Assembly (NCBI RefSeq): GCF_004664715.2
Contig: NC_051063.1
Span: 115,926,829-115,990,828 of the forward strand
Reading direction: 5' to 3'
DNA: 64,000 bases
Origin: Peromyscus leucopus
Taxonomy: Eukaryota; Chordata; Mammalia; Rodentia; Cricetidae
Made by a program: the position numbers and the translations under genes. Positions 1 to 11,269 of the stretch are shown piece after piece. The notes beneath the pieces were generated by a model that saw only the letters and a list, made by a program, of their open reading frames with translations, searched no databases and was not told where the DNA came from. How positions within the stretch are numbered: the first letter of the stretch is position 1; the number at the start of each line of letters is the position of its first letter.

Positions 1-560
1 CCAGGTGTGTGGCCAGGATGTCCCTGCATTGAGGCCTAGAGAGGCCATTGTGTAAAGCTGTAAAAGTTAAGCCTGGATTTCACTGGAGACCCCAAGACAT
101 CGGAGATGCCAGAGTCATAGGATACCTGCCAAGGAGAGCTGTGAACAGGGTGTGGAACTAGCCAAAGAGAGAGAAATTTGTTTCAGTCAATCCAAATAAA
201 TGCAGATGGAGAGCTGAAGGGTGCTTTGACATCAGACATGGAGATGCAGTTTGCAGTTTTCCAGCTGGTTTTTGGTCTTGCTTTGGTCCAGTATTTCCTC
301 ACTATGGTTCCTTTCCTATTTTTTGCAATGGTAATATGTATTCCATACCATTGTATGTTGGAAGTATGTGATGTACTTTTTGATTTTGATTTTACAGTGG
401 GTTACAGTTAAGAGATTACTTCAAGTCACAGAAGAGAGTTTGGACTTTAAACAGTGTTGAGACTGTGATAGACTAGGGGTTTTTTTGAAGTTGGACTGAA
501 TGCATTTTTGCATTATGATATGGGTACATGCTTATAGGAGCCAGGGAGTGGAATGCACTG
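1..560 (+). repeat. Unclassified long rodent interspersed repeat, upstream part
   Basis: From memory this stretch follows a high-copy rodent repeat that in other genomes runs directly into the hAT-like unit starting near 565. Matching landmarks are the block around 85-150, the 'gatgcagtttgcag' block near 243, and the 'gcattatgatatggg' block near 510. The 77-codon frame at 178-411 lies inside the repeat and is not a gene. The family name is not certain to me (RMER1-like is a guess). A RepeatMasker run would settle it. Confidence 0.4.
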
Positions 561-564
561 GTTT

Positions 565-955
565 AGATAAGAATTGGCCCACCATTGGCTCATAGATTTG
601 AATGTGTAAATCATTAGAAAGTGGTACTGCTTGACAGGGATTAGGAAGTGTTGTCTTGTTGGAGTAGGTGTGGTCTTTTTGGAGAAAGTGTGTCAAGGGG
701 TGGGCTTTAGGGTTTTAAATGCTCAAGCTAGGCACAGTATCTATTTCTCTCTTCCTGATGCCTGCTGATGCAGATGTAAAACTCTGAGCTACTCAAGCCC
801 CATGTCTTCCTCCATGCCACCACACTTCCTGTCATGATATTAATGGACTAAACCTCTGAAAATGTCAGTAAGCCCCAATTAAATGTTTTCCTTTATGAGA
901 GTTGACATGGTCGTGACATCTCTTCACAGCAATAGAACACTGACTAAGACACTGT
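565..955 (+). mobile_element. URR1-like rodent hAT-type non-autonomous repeat
   Basis: The sequence aligns along its length with 7,700-8,085 in this window. Shared blocks include 'cttgacagggattagga', 'ggactaaac', and the terminal segment with 'agcaatagaaca' near 930. The layout matches the common rodent repeat that I know as URR1 (hAT-Charlie type). The family name is from memory; that this is a dispersed repeat is shown by the second copy. Confidence 0.6.
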
Positions 956-974
956 GAAGGAAACTGATCAGAGT

Positions 975-1935
975 GCAGCAGAATGTTGTTAGGAGTCACT
1001 TTGTTGCTGTTAATTTACCAGACCGGTAGCAGCTACTTTTCCTCTAGGCCCCTGGCCAATCTAGTTTCAGGTTCTGGCTACCTAATCAGTGTCAAGGATG
1101 GGTTCCATCCTTTGGTCTGGACCTTAAATCCAATCAGATATTTTTTGGTTAGTCCCACAAACTTGGTGTCACCATTACACTAATACATCTTGCATCCAGG
1201 TCACCATTGGATATTTACCTTTATCTTTGATAGCATGCAGCATACCTTCACTGGAAGCTGGAGTCAGCAGTGGTGAATGCTCTAGGTAAACACCATCTCA
1301 ACTTCTCCACGTTCAATGAGTTGTGTAGGTGTTGACTTCAGAAATGAGGACCTTATCATCAGTTTGTGAAGAGCAATTAATGTCTTTGGCAATAGCCTGG
1401 ATAGTTTGGGGATTCACAGGGAGCCCCTTTGGCCAACAACTCGATTAGATATAACACATTCCCCAAACTAGAGTTTTCATTTGGCAACAAGAGACATCCA
1501 GTTGGAGCTCTGTCTCCTGTCTCCTTTTGGTGATTACCTTTTGATTACCTTCATATGTGTTTATATTTTATAGAGCTTCTATTATATTAGGCTTCCATAT
1601 AACACCTCAAATGTACCTTATTTCAGCTGTCCCACCCAGTATTTCCTCCCTACCCCACTTCTTTCCTCCCTCTCTTCATTTGATCGGACTATTCCAGTTT
1701 CTCCCATACATGCACAATTTTGTACTTTATTTCCCCTTCTCTCTCTCTAGTCCCTTACTTTATGTTTCTGTGGTTATATGGATTGTAGCTGCTTCTTGAA
1801 GTCTTAACAGCTAACACCCACATTTAATTGAATATTATGGTTTGAATACAATGTTTGTCTTTTTTGGGTCTGTTACATTACTCAGGATGATTTTTTTCTA
1901 GCTCCATCTATTTGCTTTCCCTTTGCTTTCTGAAT
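975..1935 (-). mobile_element. L1 (Lx-type) 3' end: ORF2 terminus plus 3'UTR, antisense
   Basis: Reverse-complement bases around 1,860-1,915 match the last coding part of ORF2 in the younger L1 at 61,190-61,245 (the segment encoding 'MDLEK' and the following residues). Bases 975-1,860 resemble an old Lx-type 3'UTR, with the recognisable block 'gtgtcaaggatgggttccat' at 1,089. The copy is strongly diverged and 5'-truncated, and no clear poly-A or target duplication is visible. Confidence 0.6.
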
Positions 1936-1939
1936 GTTT

Positions 1940-2932
1940 GGATTACAGGCATGTACTACCACACCAGGCTCTCCCATAATATTATAAAATCTAAGCAATT
2001 TTTCACTCTCTATAATGACTGGGATATTTTTCTTTAATTTACTATTTAAGTAAGTACTTCATTTTTCAAGTTCCACAATAACCATTGCTAGTTATAAAAA
2101 AAGAAATAAGTTCTTGTTTCTCAGTTATGAGTTTGGTCAGTATCTCAGGAAAGGTAAGCAGTGTCATCTTTCTTCCTTTGAAGATTATTTTTAATACTAA
2201 CCTCCAAAGTCTTCTCGGTGATTCTGTGGAATCTAAGTGCTAGGAGCATATGTACATATGCTCAATATCCCTAATTAATGTGACACTTGAATTAAGATAA
2301 TTTATTCAGTGCAAACATGACCTTGAATTATACAGTAATATTTTAATGTTGTGTTAAAAAACTTTACCTACTAGGAGGAATTCTAATTAGAGGATGATGA
2401 GGAAAGACATTTAATTTGGCTCATTGACTTGTTGTTCAGAAAATAATTGGCACTGTTTGAAGCCACAAAGAGAGTTCATTCACATTAAAGAATCATTTGG
2501 CCAAATAAATAAGAAAGGTGCATACTGGAGTGCAAGTAAGAGGTGAAATTCTCTCTTCTCTTGCTCATCCTTGAGTGAAATTAACAATTCTAAAGGTTTA
2601 AAAAACATCCTCAATAGGGGTACACATCTTCAGTAGAGATGCAAACACTTTCTATACCCTCTAGCCCCACCCTCATGAACTATTTGATGTTCTTAACATA
2701 GAAAGTTACTTAAGAGGCATTCAACCTTCACAGTATAAATTTTAGCCTGTCTACCATTAAAGAACATTTATTATGGTCTACCAAAGGCTTAGTAGGATTT
2801 TGGTGTTGACAACATAGCATTTAAGAAGGAATATACTATCTTCTAGCTTTTAGGGAGACGTAGATATTAAAATAGATAATTAAACATAGGATCATCTCTC
2901 GAATGACAGATCAGCTGCAGTACTATGCTCAT
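1940..2932. other. No recognisable feature (AT-rich unique sequence)
   Basis: The stretch is AT-rich with no long frame and no repeat that I can name. A short piece at 1,930-1,972 ('ggattacaggcatgtac...') looks like the end of a degraded antisense B1 or B2. Confidence 0.5.
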
Positions 2933-2940
2933 TTCAACAC

Positions 2941-3089
2941 ATTTTTTTTTTCATGACAGGGTTTCTCTGTGTGGTCCAGGCTGTCATGGAACTTGCTTTG
3001 TAGATCAAGATGGCCTTGAATTCATAGAGATAAGCCTGCTTCTGCCTCCCAAGTGATAGGATTCAAGGCATACACCATCACCGCCTGGC
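2941..3089 (-). mobile_element. B1 SINE (antisense)
   Basis: A poly-T start is followed by 'gacagggtttctctgtg', the 'ctggccttgaa'-type centre and the 'gcctcccaagtg' end, which is the reverse complement of B1. It is flanked by the direct repeat 'ttcaacacattttt' (2,933 and 3,090), a target-site duplication. The several substitutions indicate moderate age. Confidence 0.9.
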
Positions 3090-3103
3090 TTCAACACATT
3101 TTT

Positions 3104-4500
3104 AGTGAGAGGAAACCCTCTATCCACGGTTATTGTGAATTTTTTTATAGCATCTATATTGTAAAATAATATCACATTTTACTTTCCTAATATCTGTAGT
3201 TACTCATACAAGTACCATTGTATAGATCTAGTAGGTTATATTTAGGAAAAAAATATATTATATATATAAATAATATATGTGTATATATTAACAAATAATG
3301 AAAAGGGGCATAAACTTGAAAGAAAGCAAGGAGTGGTATATGGGAAGGTTTAGAAGTAGGAAAGGGAAGGTGGAAATGATATAATTACAATCACAAAACT
3401 TAAAAATCTTTTAAAAATATCTCATGTTTACTATAGAATATAATGTAATTCTGAAAGCATTAGAACTGGCATAAGTGCTGAGCACTCATATAAATTCAAA
3501 CATCTACTTTAATAAATGATCCTTTTAATTTTCACATTTGAAAAGAGGAAAAAGGATTCTTCAAAAGGCCTCAGTCACATTATAGTATCTCTCCTTCTTG
3601 TTACTGAGACAATTTACAGTACTCTAAGCTATGATCTGATTAATATACCTTCCTACCCTGTGTTATAAAGCAGATTAGGAAAGAAACCTAATATCCTTCA
3701 TTGTCATAATGCGTTGCACAGTGCTTGCTTCACAGAAGTGAAGTGATGTGTGTTTGTGAGATGGGTGGATAGATGGATGATAAATGAACTTGTAACATTA
3801 GATGAGTTTCTGCTTCAGCAATGATGATAGTTTGGACTAGGGAAGTAAAATTGAGGCTTCAGAGAAGCAGACAGATTTAAGAGACATGAAAGTAATTCAG
3901 GACTTAACTTTTGATTAAATGTGTGGGATGAAGAAGAAAATGGTAACAAGCTTATATGGGCTGGGTAGCTGGAAAGATGGTGCATTTCCTTAAGGCAGAC
4001 TGAAAATTCATATACTGGTAAGGACCTTCAGACATAAACAGAACAGCCAGACATGAGTGATGGATGACAGAATAGCTTAATAGTCCACAACACTCCGAAG
4101 AACCTTCTGAAGAATTACTAGAAAGCTTTGCCCTTTCATTCAGGGGAACATTGGGTAAATCAACCCCTGTTTGTTACATAAGGATGTTATAAGAGTTAAC
4201 AGAAAACAGTGGTTGAAAAGAATAAATTTTCTGCAAGACTTCTAGAAGTGTAGAGTTTGTATGGCAGGTGTTGGCAGGTCTACACTTTCTCTGGCAGCTC
4301 TAGAAGACTCATTTCTTGCTTCCAGCTCCTATGGGTCCTGGCATTTTTTTGGCATTGGTAGGTCAAAGACTATTCTCTGCCTTAATCATCACACCTGTTT
4401 CCTTTCTGTGTTCTTCTTCTAAGAACTTCAATCAGCAGAGCTTTTGAAGAACTAAAAACAGTTAGCACCTAGTTAAGATTGTTCAAGGAAAAGAAGAGAC
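3104..4500. other. Mostly unique AT-rich sequence; possible MIR relic near 3,480-3,600
   Basis: An AT-alternating tract sits at 3,250-3,300. The piece at about 3,480-3,600 weakly resembles antisense MIR (a 'tttgaaaagaggaaa' block followed by 'cctcagtcaca'). Nothing else is recognised and there is no coding potential. Confidence 0.4.
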
Positions 4501-4502
4501 AA

Positions 4503-4668
4503 TTTTTTTAAGAATTTTTAAAATTCATTTTACATACCAACCACAGCTCCCTTTCTCATTCCTCCTCCCACTCTCCACCAGCCTACTCCCCTCCCCCCAT
4601 CCCCACCCCTCTTCTGAAAGGGTAAGACCTCCCATGGGGAGTCACCAAAGCCTGGTACATTCATAAGT
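4503..4668 (-). mobile_element. L1 3'UTR fragment (antisense)
   Basis: An A/T-rich start at 4,503 with 'attcattttacataccaa' is followed by a C/T-rich block and 'acctcccatggggag'. The same order is seen at 15,565, 22,278 and 30,660, which are other antisense L1 3' ends here. Only the last ~165 bp of the element are present. Confidence 0.75.
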
Positions 4669-4854
4669 GGATGTAAAGTGAAGGACAACCAGACTACAAA
4701 CCACAGCTCCAGAGAAGTTAGCTAATATCAAGAAGAGAATTTTAGAGACTTTCAAAACACTGAAAATAGTATGAATGTTTATGTCAGTAGGTTCAAAATT
4801 TAAATGCAATGAATAATTTCATATAAGTAGGAAACCAAAGTAGACCTTTGATAA

Positions 4855-5995
4855 TGACCCAGGGTGTTGCTAAGGCAAAGGGTTGCTCTCCACAAACTGA
4901 CAGTGAACCCCGCTGCTGAGGACAACACCCACACAACCCATTGAACATGTAGAAGTCGAACTGGTGCCTATATGGAGCTTTTGCCCCTATGTCTTAATCT
5001 CTTTGGTATGGGAACATACTCTGCAGGCTACTGAAAGAGAAATGAGGAAACTAACTCAACCACAAAACCTTTGACCTGCAGTCTGTCCTGCCTGGAAAAT
5101 ACGCTAAGGCAATGGTGACACAGAACTTGTGAGAGAAGCCAACCAATGTCTGATTTGACTTACGGCCCACTCTATTGGAAAGAACCCATACTCAACATTG
5201 CTTGGGTAACAAAGAATCAGAGACTAGCTATCCCAGAGACCTAACATAAAACCAAACACTATTGGTCCAAAAAAAAAAAAAAAGTATCAATAAAGTGACT
5301 CCTAATCATATTCTGCTTTTTTCATAGATCAGTGCCTTTATCCAGTTATCACCAGAGAGGCTTCCTCTAGCAGCAGACTGGATCAGATGCAGAGACCCTC
5401 AGCTCTTCATTATGCAATGAAAGAACCAAAATGGGAGATCTCTATCAAATCCCTGCCCCCTGAGCTCAGGGAATGCCACAGAAGAGGAGGCAAAAAGATT
5501 GTAAGAGCCAGAGGGAATGGAGGACACCAGGAGAATGAGGCCCTCTGAATCTACTAAGCAGGGTGCATATGGGCTCACAGAGACTGAAACAGCAAGCACA
5601 GTGCTTGCAAGGGTCTACACAAGGTCCTCTGAGTATATATTATAGCTGTTCGCTTCGTATTCTTATGGGACTCCTGACTATGAGAATGAGTGCGTCTCTG
5701 ACCTTTATGCCTGCTCTTGGGACTATTTTCCTCCTGTTGGCTTGCTGTATCCAAATTTGATACGATAGTTTTTGCTTCTTCTTATTATGTTTCATTTTTC
5801 CATGTTTGGTTGTTTTTCTCTTTGAAGCTGTTCTTCTGTAATGAGAGACAGAGAGAAGTCGATCAGGATGGGAGGAGAAGGAAGGAGCAACTGAAATGAT
5901 CTATAAGAAAATCTATAATGAAAAGATGGATATATTGTATGAGAAAAAGGATCTATTGTATGTGAAAAGAATCTATTTTCAATAAAGGTGAAAAA
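4855..5995 (+). mobile_element. L1 (older Lx-type) 3'UTR, sense
   Basis: The stretch matches from memory an older rodent L1 3'UTR: 'ccctctgaatctact' near 5,542, 'cttgcaagggtctacac' near 5,606, 'ttttcctcctgttgg' near 5,727, 'taatgagagacagag' near 5,839, and a final 'aatctattttcaataaa' near 5,970 before an A-rich tail. ORF2 is not seen, so the copy is 5'-truncated. The small frames inside it (for example 5,563-5,760) are not genes. Confidence 0.7.
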
Positions 5996-6039
5996 AAGAA
6001 AATACATGAATCATTAAAATTCTCCAATCATCTTTTCAT

Positions 6040-6330
6040 TATACATGAATGCAGAGCATGACAATGTCTGCTTATAAACCAGACCTGGAGAGGCAGAGAC
6101 AGGCAGACTTCTGTACCCCACTGACCAGCTAGTCTAAATTGAGTGGTGTGCTTCATGCCAAAGAGTGACTCTCTCTCACAGAAAGTCAATGGCATTTCTG
6201 GGTGTGACACCCAAGAGTGTCATTTAGCCTCCAAACCTAGGCATACACAGACACATGCATGTACACGTGCACCCATGTCACATGCACACACACATATATA
6301 CACTTATACACATGCATAAACTAATACCTA
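6040..6330 (+). mobile_element. B4 / RSINE1-type SINE with CA-rich tail
   Basis: The block 'ctggagaggcagagacaggcag' and the following 'gaccagctagtctaaattgagt' fit the B1-like half of B4/RSINE1. The 3' part becomes CA-rich ('cacatgcacacacacatata' at about 6,280-6,300), as is usual for this family. The tRNA-derived head is not clear. Confidence 0.6.
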
Positions 6331-6334
6331 ACTA

Positions 6335-6865
6335 AATAAAATAACTCAGATCTCATGATTCTGGGGGCATTTTACCCCATAAAATTTAGCCTTCAACATA
6401 TTTCTGCAACTGAGGATGGAAGGAAATACTTCTAGTTTCTTTATGAAGCAATACAATAGTTTTGTTGTCTTTCTTGTGGGCCTGGGATGGGTTTGCAGTT
6501 TCCCACCTTCTTGAAAGCGGAGGTGCCACAACATTTATTTTTGTCAATGAAAGAAGGAATAAATAATATGAGCATCATTGGTGCTGTGGCTATTTAGAAA
6601 TAATATTTATAGATACAGTAACAATACATAAGCTAAATAACTATAACTAAAATTAAAATACAATTCTAACAAAATACAACATGACATCAAGTAAAATTGA
6701 ATTGGTATGTGTAAATGGAGCAAATATAAATCTATCAGAAAACATGTGCTGATGATTTGAGGCAAGAAAAACAAATAGATAATGTGACTGGAATAAGAAG
6801 GGCAGAAACAAGCATGCTCCAAACCATTTTGCTTCTAAGTCAGTCTGCACTGAAAAAGGGCATAG
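6335..6865. other. No recognisable feature
   Basis: The stretch is A/T-rich with short chance frames on the minus strand and no family that I recognise. Its right end may belong to the old LINE that follows. Confidence 0.4.
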
Positions 6866-6869
6866 GGAG

Positions 6870-7560
6870 AGAACAAATCGCTTAATAAATGGCCCTAGGA
6901 AAATGGAAAAGCATCAAACTGAAGTGAAATAAACAAAGATCTCAACTTCTTGCTTGATGTGAAAATGAATTCCAACCTGACTAAAGATGTTTTGGAAAAC
7001 CAAACTTGAATATTCTTATATTTATAGGACACAATTATATAAATAAGCTGAATCATTTTTCAACAAACTTATAAATAAAACATTTTCTTTGAGAGTTAAA
7101 TGGAATGGAAGATTAAAAATATTGACAAAATTGATTGCATTAAAATTTGAAATCATGTGTGTGACCAAGATCCATAAATAGAGAAGATAAACTAAATACT
7201 GGGAACGATATTTATGATACATGTACTCAAGGGCCAGTACTCAGATTACATAAAATTTCTCTAAAAGTGAAAAGACATGAAAGGACTTAAAACTCAGAAG
7301 AGAACCACATATAGTGAAACATAGCTCTGGAGTAAGAAAAGCTGAAATCTGAAAAGTATGTAAAGACTGTGCAACTTTATTAAAAATCAATGGAAGACAA
7401 AACAAGGAAGGTATACCACACTGCTTCAGTAGACAGGGCAAAACGCAAAGGCTGAAGACACCAAACTCTCTAAGGGTGTGGAGAAATGGGATCCATCCAC
7501 TTTCTTAGGGAAACTGAAAATTCTATCGTCACTTTAGGAGTAAAGTGGGAGCTAACAGAA
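6870..7560 (+). mobile_element. Ancient L1 ORF2 relic (L1M-type)
   Basis: Degenerate A-rich sequence keeps short L1 ORF2 landmarks in the right order. These are 'aaaattgattgcattaaaatt' near 7,126, an 'attacataaaat' block near 7,246 and 'gtgtggagaaatggga' near 7,478. The last corresponds to the segment around 60,850-60,870 of the younger L1. No frame survives. Confidence 0.45.
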
Positions 7561-7699
7561 GTGCACACTCTTATAGCTCAATTCTCTTAAGACTGTACTT
7601 CAGAACTACTGCATGTGTGCACATATATTTTTATTATTTTAATATAATTTCATATGATATATTTCAGAATCATTTGTTAGCAATCAGTGGAAGCCATTT

Positions 7700-8085
7700 G
7701 TGTTGGTTGGAATAAGAATGGCCTTCATAGGTTCAGAGATTTGAATATGTGGTCATAAAAGAGTGGCACTACTTGACAGGGATTAGGAGGTGTATCCTTG
7801 TTGGAGGAAGTGTGTCATTGGGAGCGGGTGAGGTGGGCTTTGGGGTTTTAAATGCTCAAGCCAGGCCCAGTGTTTCTCTCTCTTCCTGTTGCCTGCAGAT
7901 CAGTACACAGAACCCTTAGCTACCTGTCCAGCATCATGTCCACCTGTGTGCCACCACGCTTCCCTCTATGACTTTAATGGACTAAACTGAAAATGTCAGC
8001 CAGCCCCAATAAAATGTTTTCCTTTATAAGAGGTCCCTATGGGCCATGGCATATCTTCAGAGCAATAGAGCATTAACTAAAAGAG
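7700..8085 (+). mobile_element. URR1-like rodent hAT-type repeat, second copy
   Basis: It aligns with 565-955 over its whole length. Shared blocks are 'acttgacagggattaggaggt', 'gggctttggggttttaaatg' and 'ccccaataaaatgttttcc', with end 'agagcaatagagcattaac'. A small insertion near 7,825 distinguishes it. Confidence 0.65.
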
Positions 8086-8144
8086 TACTTAAATGTCTAT
8101 TAATAGAAGTAACAGCAACAAATCAAAGTTTCTATGAAGTACTC

Positions 8145-8500
8145 TGGGGGTGTTTTGAGTTGGTAAAGTTCTTGTTGCAGAAGCATGAACACATGAGTTC
8201 AGATTTTCAGCACCCATTTCCATTTAAGAATGGAATTCAATGAATCACATCTGTAACTCCAGTGCTGTGAGGACTGGTGGTTGGTTATCCCCTGGAATTC
8301 ACTGGCCTGTCAGTCTAGCTGAGTTAGAATCAGTGAGCTCCAGTTTAAATGAGACAATCTGTCTCAAAAAAAGTAGCCACCTGACATAGACCTCTGACCT
8401 CTACATGTATATCCTCTACATGTACATACATGTAAGGACACATCCATGCTCAGACATATGAAAATATTTACACACACACCACATGTGCACACAGAAGAAA
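8145..8500 (+). mobile_element. B4 / RSINE1-type SINE, full-length-like
   Basis: The tRNA-like head ('ttgcagaagcatgaacacatg', then 'cagcaccca' near 8,209) is followed by the B1-like body ('ctccagtgctgtgaggac') and 'gtctcaaaaaaag' near 8,352. The tail at 8,390-8,495 is rich in 'tacatg' and 'cacaca'. This head-body-tail order is that of B4/RSINE1. Confidence 0.65.
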
Positions 8501-8504
8501 AACA

Positions 8505-10445
8505 AAATGAAACTAAAACCTTGAGAAGTCAACTACACAGAGGTGAGGTGCTAAGGGCAGATACGTTGGATCTTTTTAAAGTCACTATACATAGAGGGAG
8601 AGCAGAGAGACCCACATCAGAATTTCAGGTCTGAATTAACTTAGGGGAATGATGACATTAGAACAAACAGGAACAGAAACATGTGAAGTTATTTTGGAGA
8701 TTAAAAACTGGTTTCATAAGGAAATTTAAAAACAGTATCTTTGGTCCAGGTTCCCTCTCCACCCTACCCCAGGGCCTTCTGTCAAGCTATAGGAATATTC
8801 TTTCCCTCCAGGAGAGATGCAGCTTTCTATCCATCTGACACGACAGACTTGGGTTTCAGTAGTGGCCCCAAGCTGCAGTTAGCTCCTCTGTCAGATGGGA
8901 ACAATACTGACTCCATGGAACTCTTCTGAAGATGTAATATACTTTATACCAGTTCCTTGGTTTTCACCCAGAAATGTGCAGCCTTTAATCACAGAGGAGG
9001 ATGAACTGTTGCCTAAACCTCTAAAGTGAACAGGCTCCCAGTTGATTACAGGTTTAGAGAAAACTGATGAAAAAATTTGGCTTACACAGCAATGAAGAGG
9101 TTCAGAACAGCAATTCTTCTTTTTCACAGAGTGGTAATTTAGTTTGAGCAGGTTAAGTCAGCAGTGAATAATTTATTACAAAATATGCATTATGATGTGC
9201 ATAATTTACTTAAATAAAAGCTCATAAAAGTCAAATTCAGAAAGATAAACATTAACTCAGGCTAAAGGCACAGTGTATCTGCACCTTGAATCATCCCTTT
9301 AAATTGGGAATGTAAGTGAATTTAGGAAAATTCCTCATCACATATTTGAGGAGAAAAGGAAGTTTTGTGTGTATATGACAGTCTGTGTTCTAAAAAATTG
9401 AATATTATAATTGGAAAACTGTGTGTATGTATGACTACATATACTAAATAACATTTAATAGTCATATTTTGATTACATGCATATGCAGACACACCCTAAA
9501 GCATCAGCATATATCCTATTTAACTGTATGGAGTATGTATCTCAGTGTGTATATACATATTCATGCATAGAATGTCCTATATATCTAAAATATGTATTCT
9601 ATGTTGGTACACATTGAGAATGTAAATATATAACTGTATTTTGGACTTCTTAAGACACTGTATCCTTTTACTATGCATATTATATGCACATATACTAACA
9701 AGCACATTTTTAAATGTAAAGAAAGTTTGTATAGTAGAAATTAAAAATACATTATCATATAAAATAAGTGATCTAGCTTCCTTTTCACAATATTAATTTG
9801 TCAGGGTTCGAAATCTCCAGTGAAGTCCATCTATGGAACATAAATATTCTACTTAGAATCAAATAAAACACCTTTTAATGTGAGCCAGTTCATACTAAAA
9901 CAAATCTTTGTATTTTTGAAAATTTTCAAAAAAACGTGTCTAAAAGCCTCTTAGATGGCTCACATGTGTGAGATATATGAATTTAAAAAAAAAATCCTCG
10001 AGTATATTTAGTATTTAGTTCTTTTTGTTAAATGTAGCTTCATTTCCTGGGCTGTGGATTGACAGAGAGAAGTCACTGTATTTCAGGGTTTTAGGGCCCA
10101 TAGGATTTAATGCCAGAAACTGAACAAGAGGCCAGTCTTATAGTTGAAGGTAGACAGAACAAGCCAGATGTGCTGTTCAGCCTAGACACATATATGGCAA
10201 TGGAGTCTTTTCTAGATTCTGGGCTAGCATGTCAAGTCAAGTGACCTTTATTTTTGTGAACTGGTAGAGGTCTAAGATGGTCAGCATTGTTTACTTATTT
10301 GTTATAAATAACTTCACATCACAATAACAACATAATCATAATCTATTTCAAATTGTTTCATTCATTTTCTATTTCAAATTCAACCTGGATGACTGAACTT
10401 TTAGCAGCCTAGCACAGAGTAATTATATACCTATGTGTTTGATTG
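8505..10445. other. Unique AT-rich sequence with a small MIR relic at 8,876-8,945
   Basis: The segment 8,876-8,945 ('tcagatgggaacaatactgac' region) looks like the 3' half of a MIR. The rest is A/T-rich, with T/G/A-rich runs at 9,360-9,720 and no durable frames. I see no gene. Confidence 0.45.
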
Positions 10446-10447
10446 AC

Positions 10448-10790
10448 AATTATTGAACAATTGATTTGTAGGATACATGGTATTAGACACTGAAAACAGA
10501 AATTAATACCATAAGAGAATGCTCTTAATGAACAGACAGACAAAAGTACAAACAACAAACTCACTCAAAGTGAGGGAAAGTTAATATCAAGCTTACTCCA
10601 ACATTACATGTAGTATACACAATACTAGTGTAAGAAAAACCTTTGGGAACACTAAGGATACTAATTGAGTCCATCTGGAAGATTTGTTCTATAGCTCTGA
10701 AGACTAGGTAGAATTTTTATGAGTGAAGGAGGAAATTACTCATGGAAACATGAGTACAGCACTAAGGAGGCTGTTTGGGGATGCACTGAT
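10448..10790 (+). mobile_element. Ancient L2-type LINE 3' relic
   Basis: The order 'tattgaaca', 'tattagacactgaaaacagaaa', 'gaacagacagacaaaag' follows an old mammal-wide repeat 3' end that I associate with L2. It is very diverged. The same opening motif recurs near 14,437, 35,443 and 53,905. Confidence 0.4.
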
Positions 10791-11050
10791 CAGACAAGGA
10801 GAAAAGGTTGATGATGGGAAAAGGGTGGAGGAGATGCAAAGAGTCTAGTGAACTTTATCTATGTACATAGAGGAACCATGTGTAACTTTACAAGAAAGGG
10901 TGACAGAAATACAATCACATGCTCCCTAGTGGTGCATCTCACCAGTGACCAAGTTCAATACCACATGGGTGACTGTACTCCTCGAATAGCCAAATGCCTA
11001 CCATGTACATACATGTCTATATCTATATCTGTATCTATATTCTATAACAT

Positions 11051-11091
11051 TTCTCTCTCTTTCTTTTCCTTCCTTTCTTTCTTTCTTTTTC
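11051..11091. repeat. Pyrimidine-rich tract
   Basis: An irregular CT-rich run (ctctctctttcttttccttcc type) directly abuts the T-rich start of an antisense B1. It probably arose from that SINE's A-tail. Confidence 0.7.
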
Positions 11092-11269
11092 TTTTTTTTT
11101 TTTTTTTTGGTGTTTTCGATACAGGGTTTCTCTGTGTTGTTTTGGCGACTGTCCTGGATCTCACTCTGTAGACTAGGCTGGCCTCAAACTCACAGAGACC
11201 CGCCTGCCTCTGCCTCCCAAGTGCTGGGATTAAAGGCGTGCGCCACGACCACTACCACTACCACCTGGC
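11092..11269 (-). mobile_element. B1 SINE (antisense)
   Basis: A poly-T run is followed by 'cagggtttctctgtgttg', then 'ggctggcctcaaactcac' and 'aagtgctgggattaaaggcg'. The last bases contain three 'ccacta'-like repeats before 'cacctggc', a short expansion inside the B1 end. The variant 'ttttggcgactgtcctggatc' places it in a different B1 subtype from the copies at 21,133 and 46,395. Confidence 0.92.
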
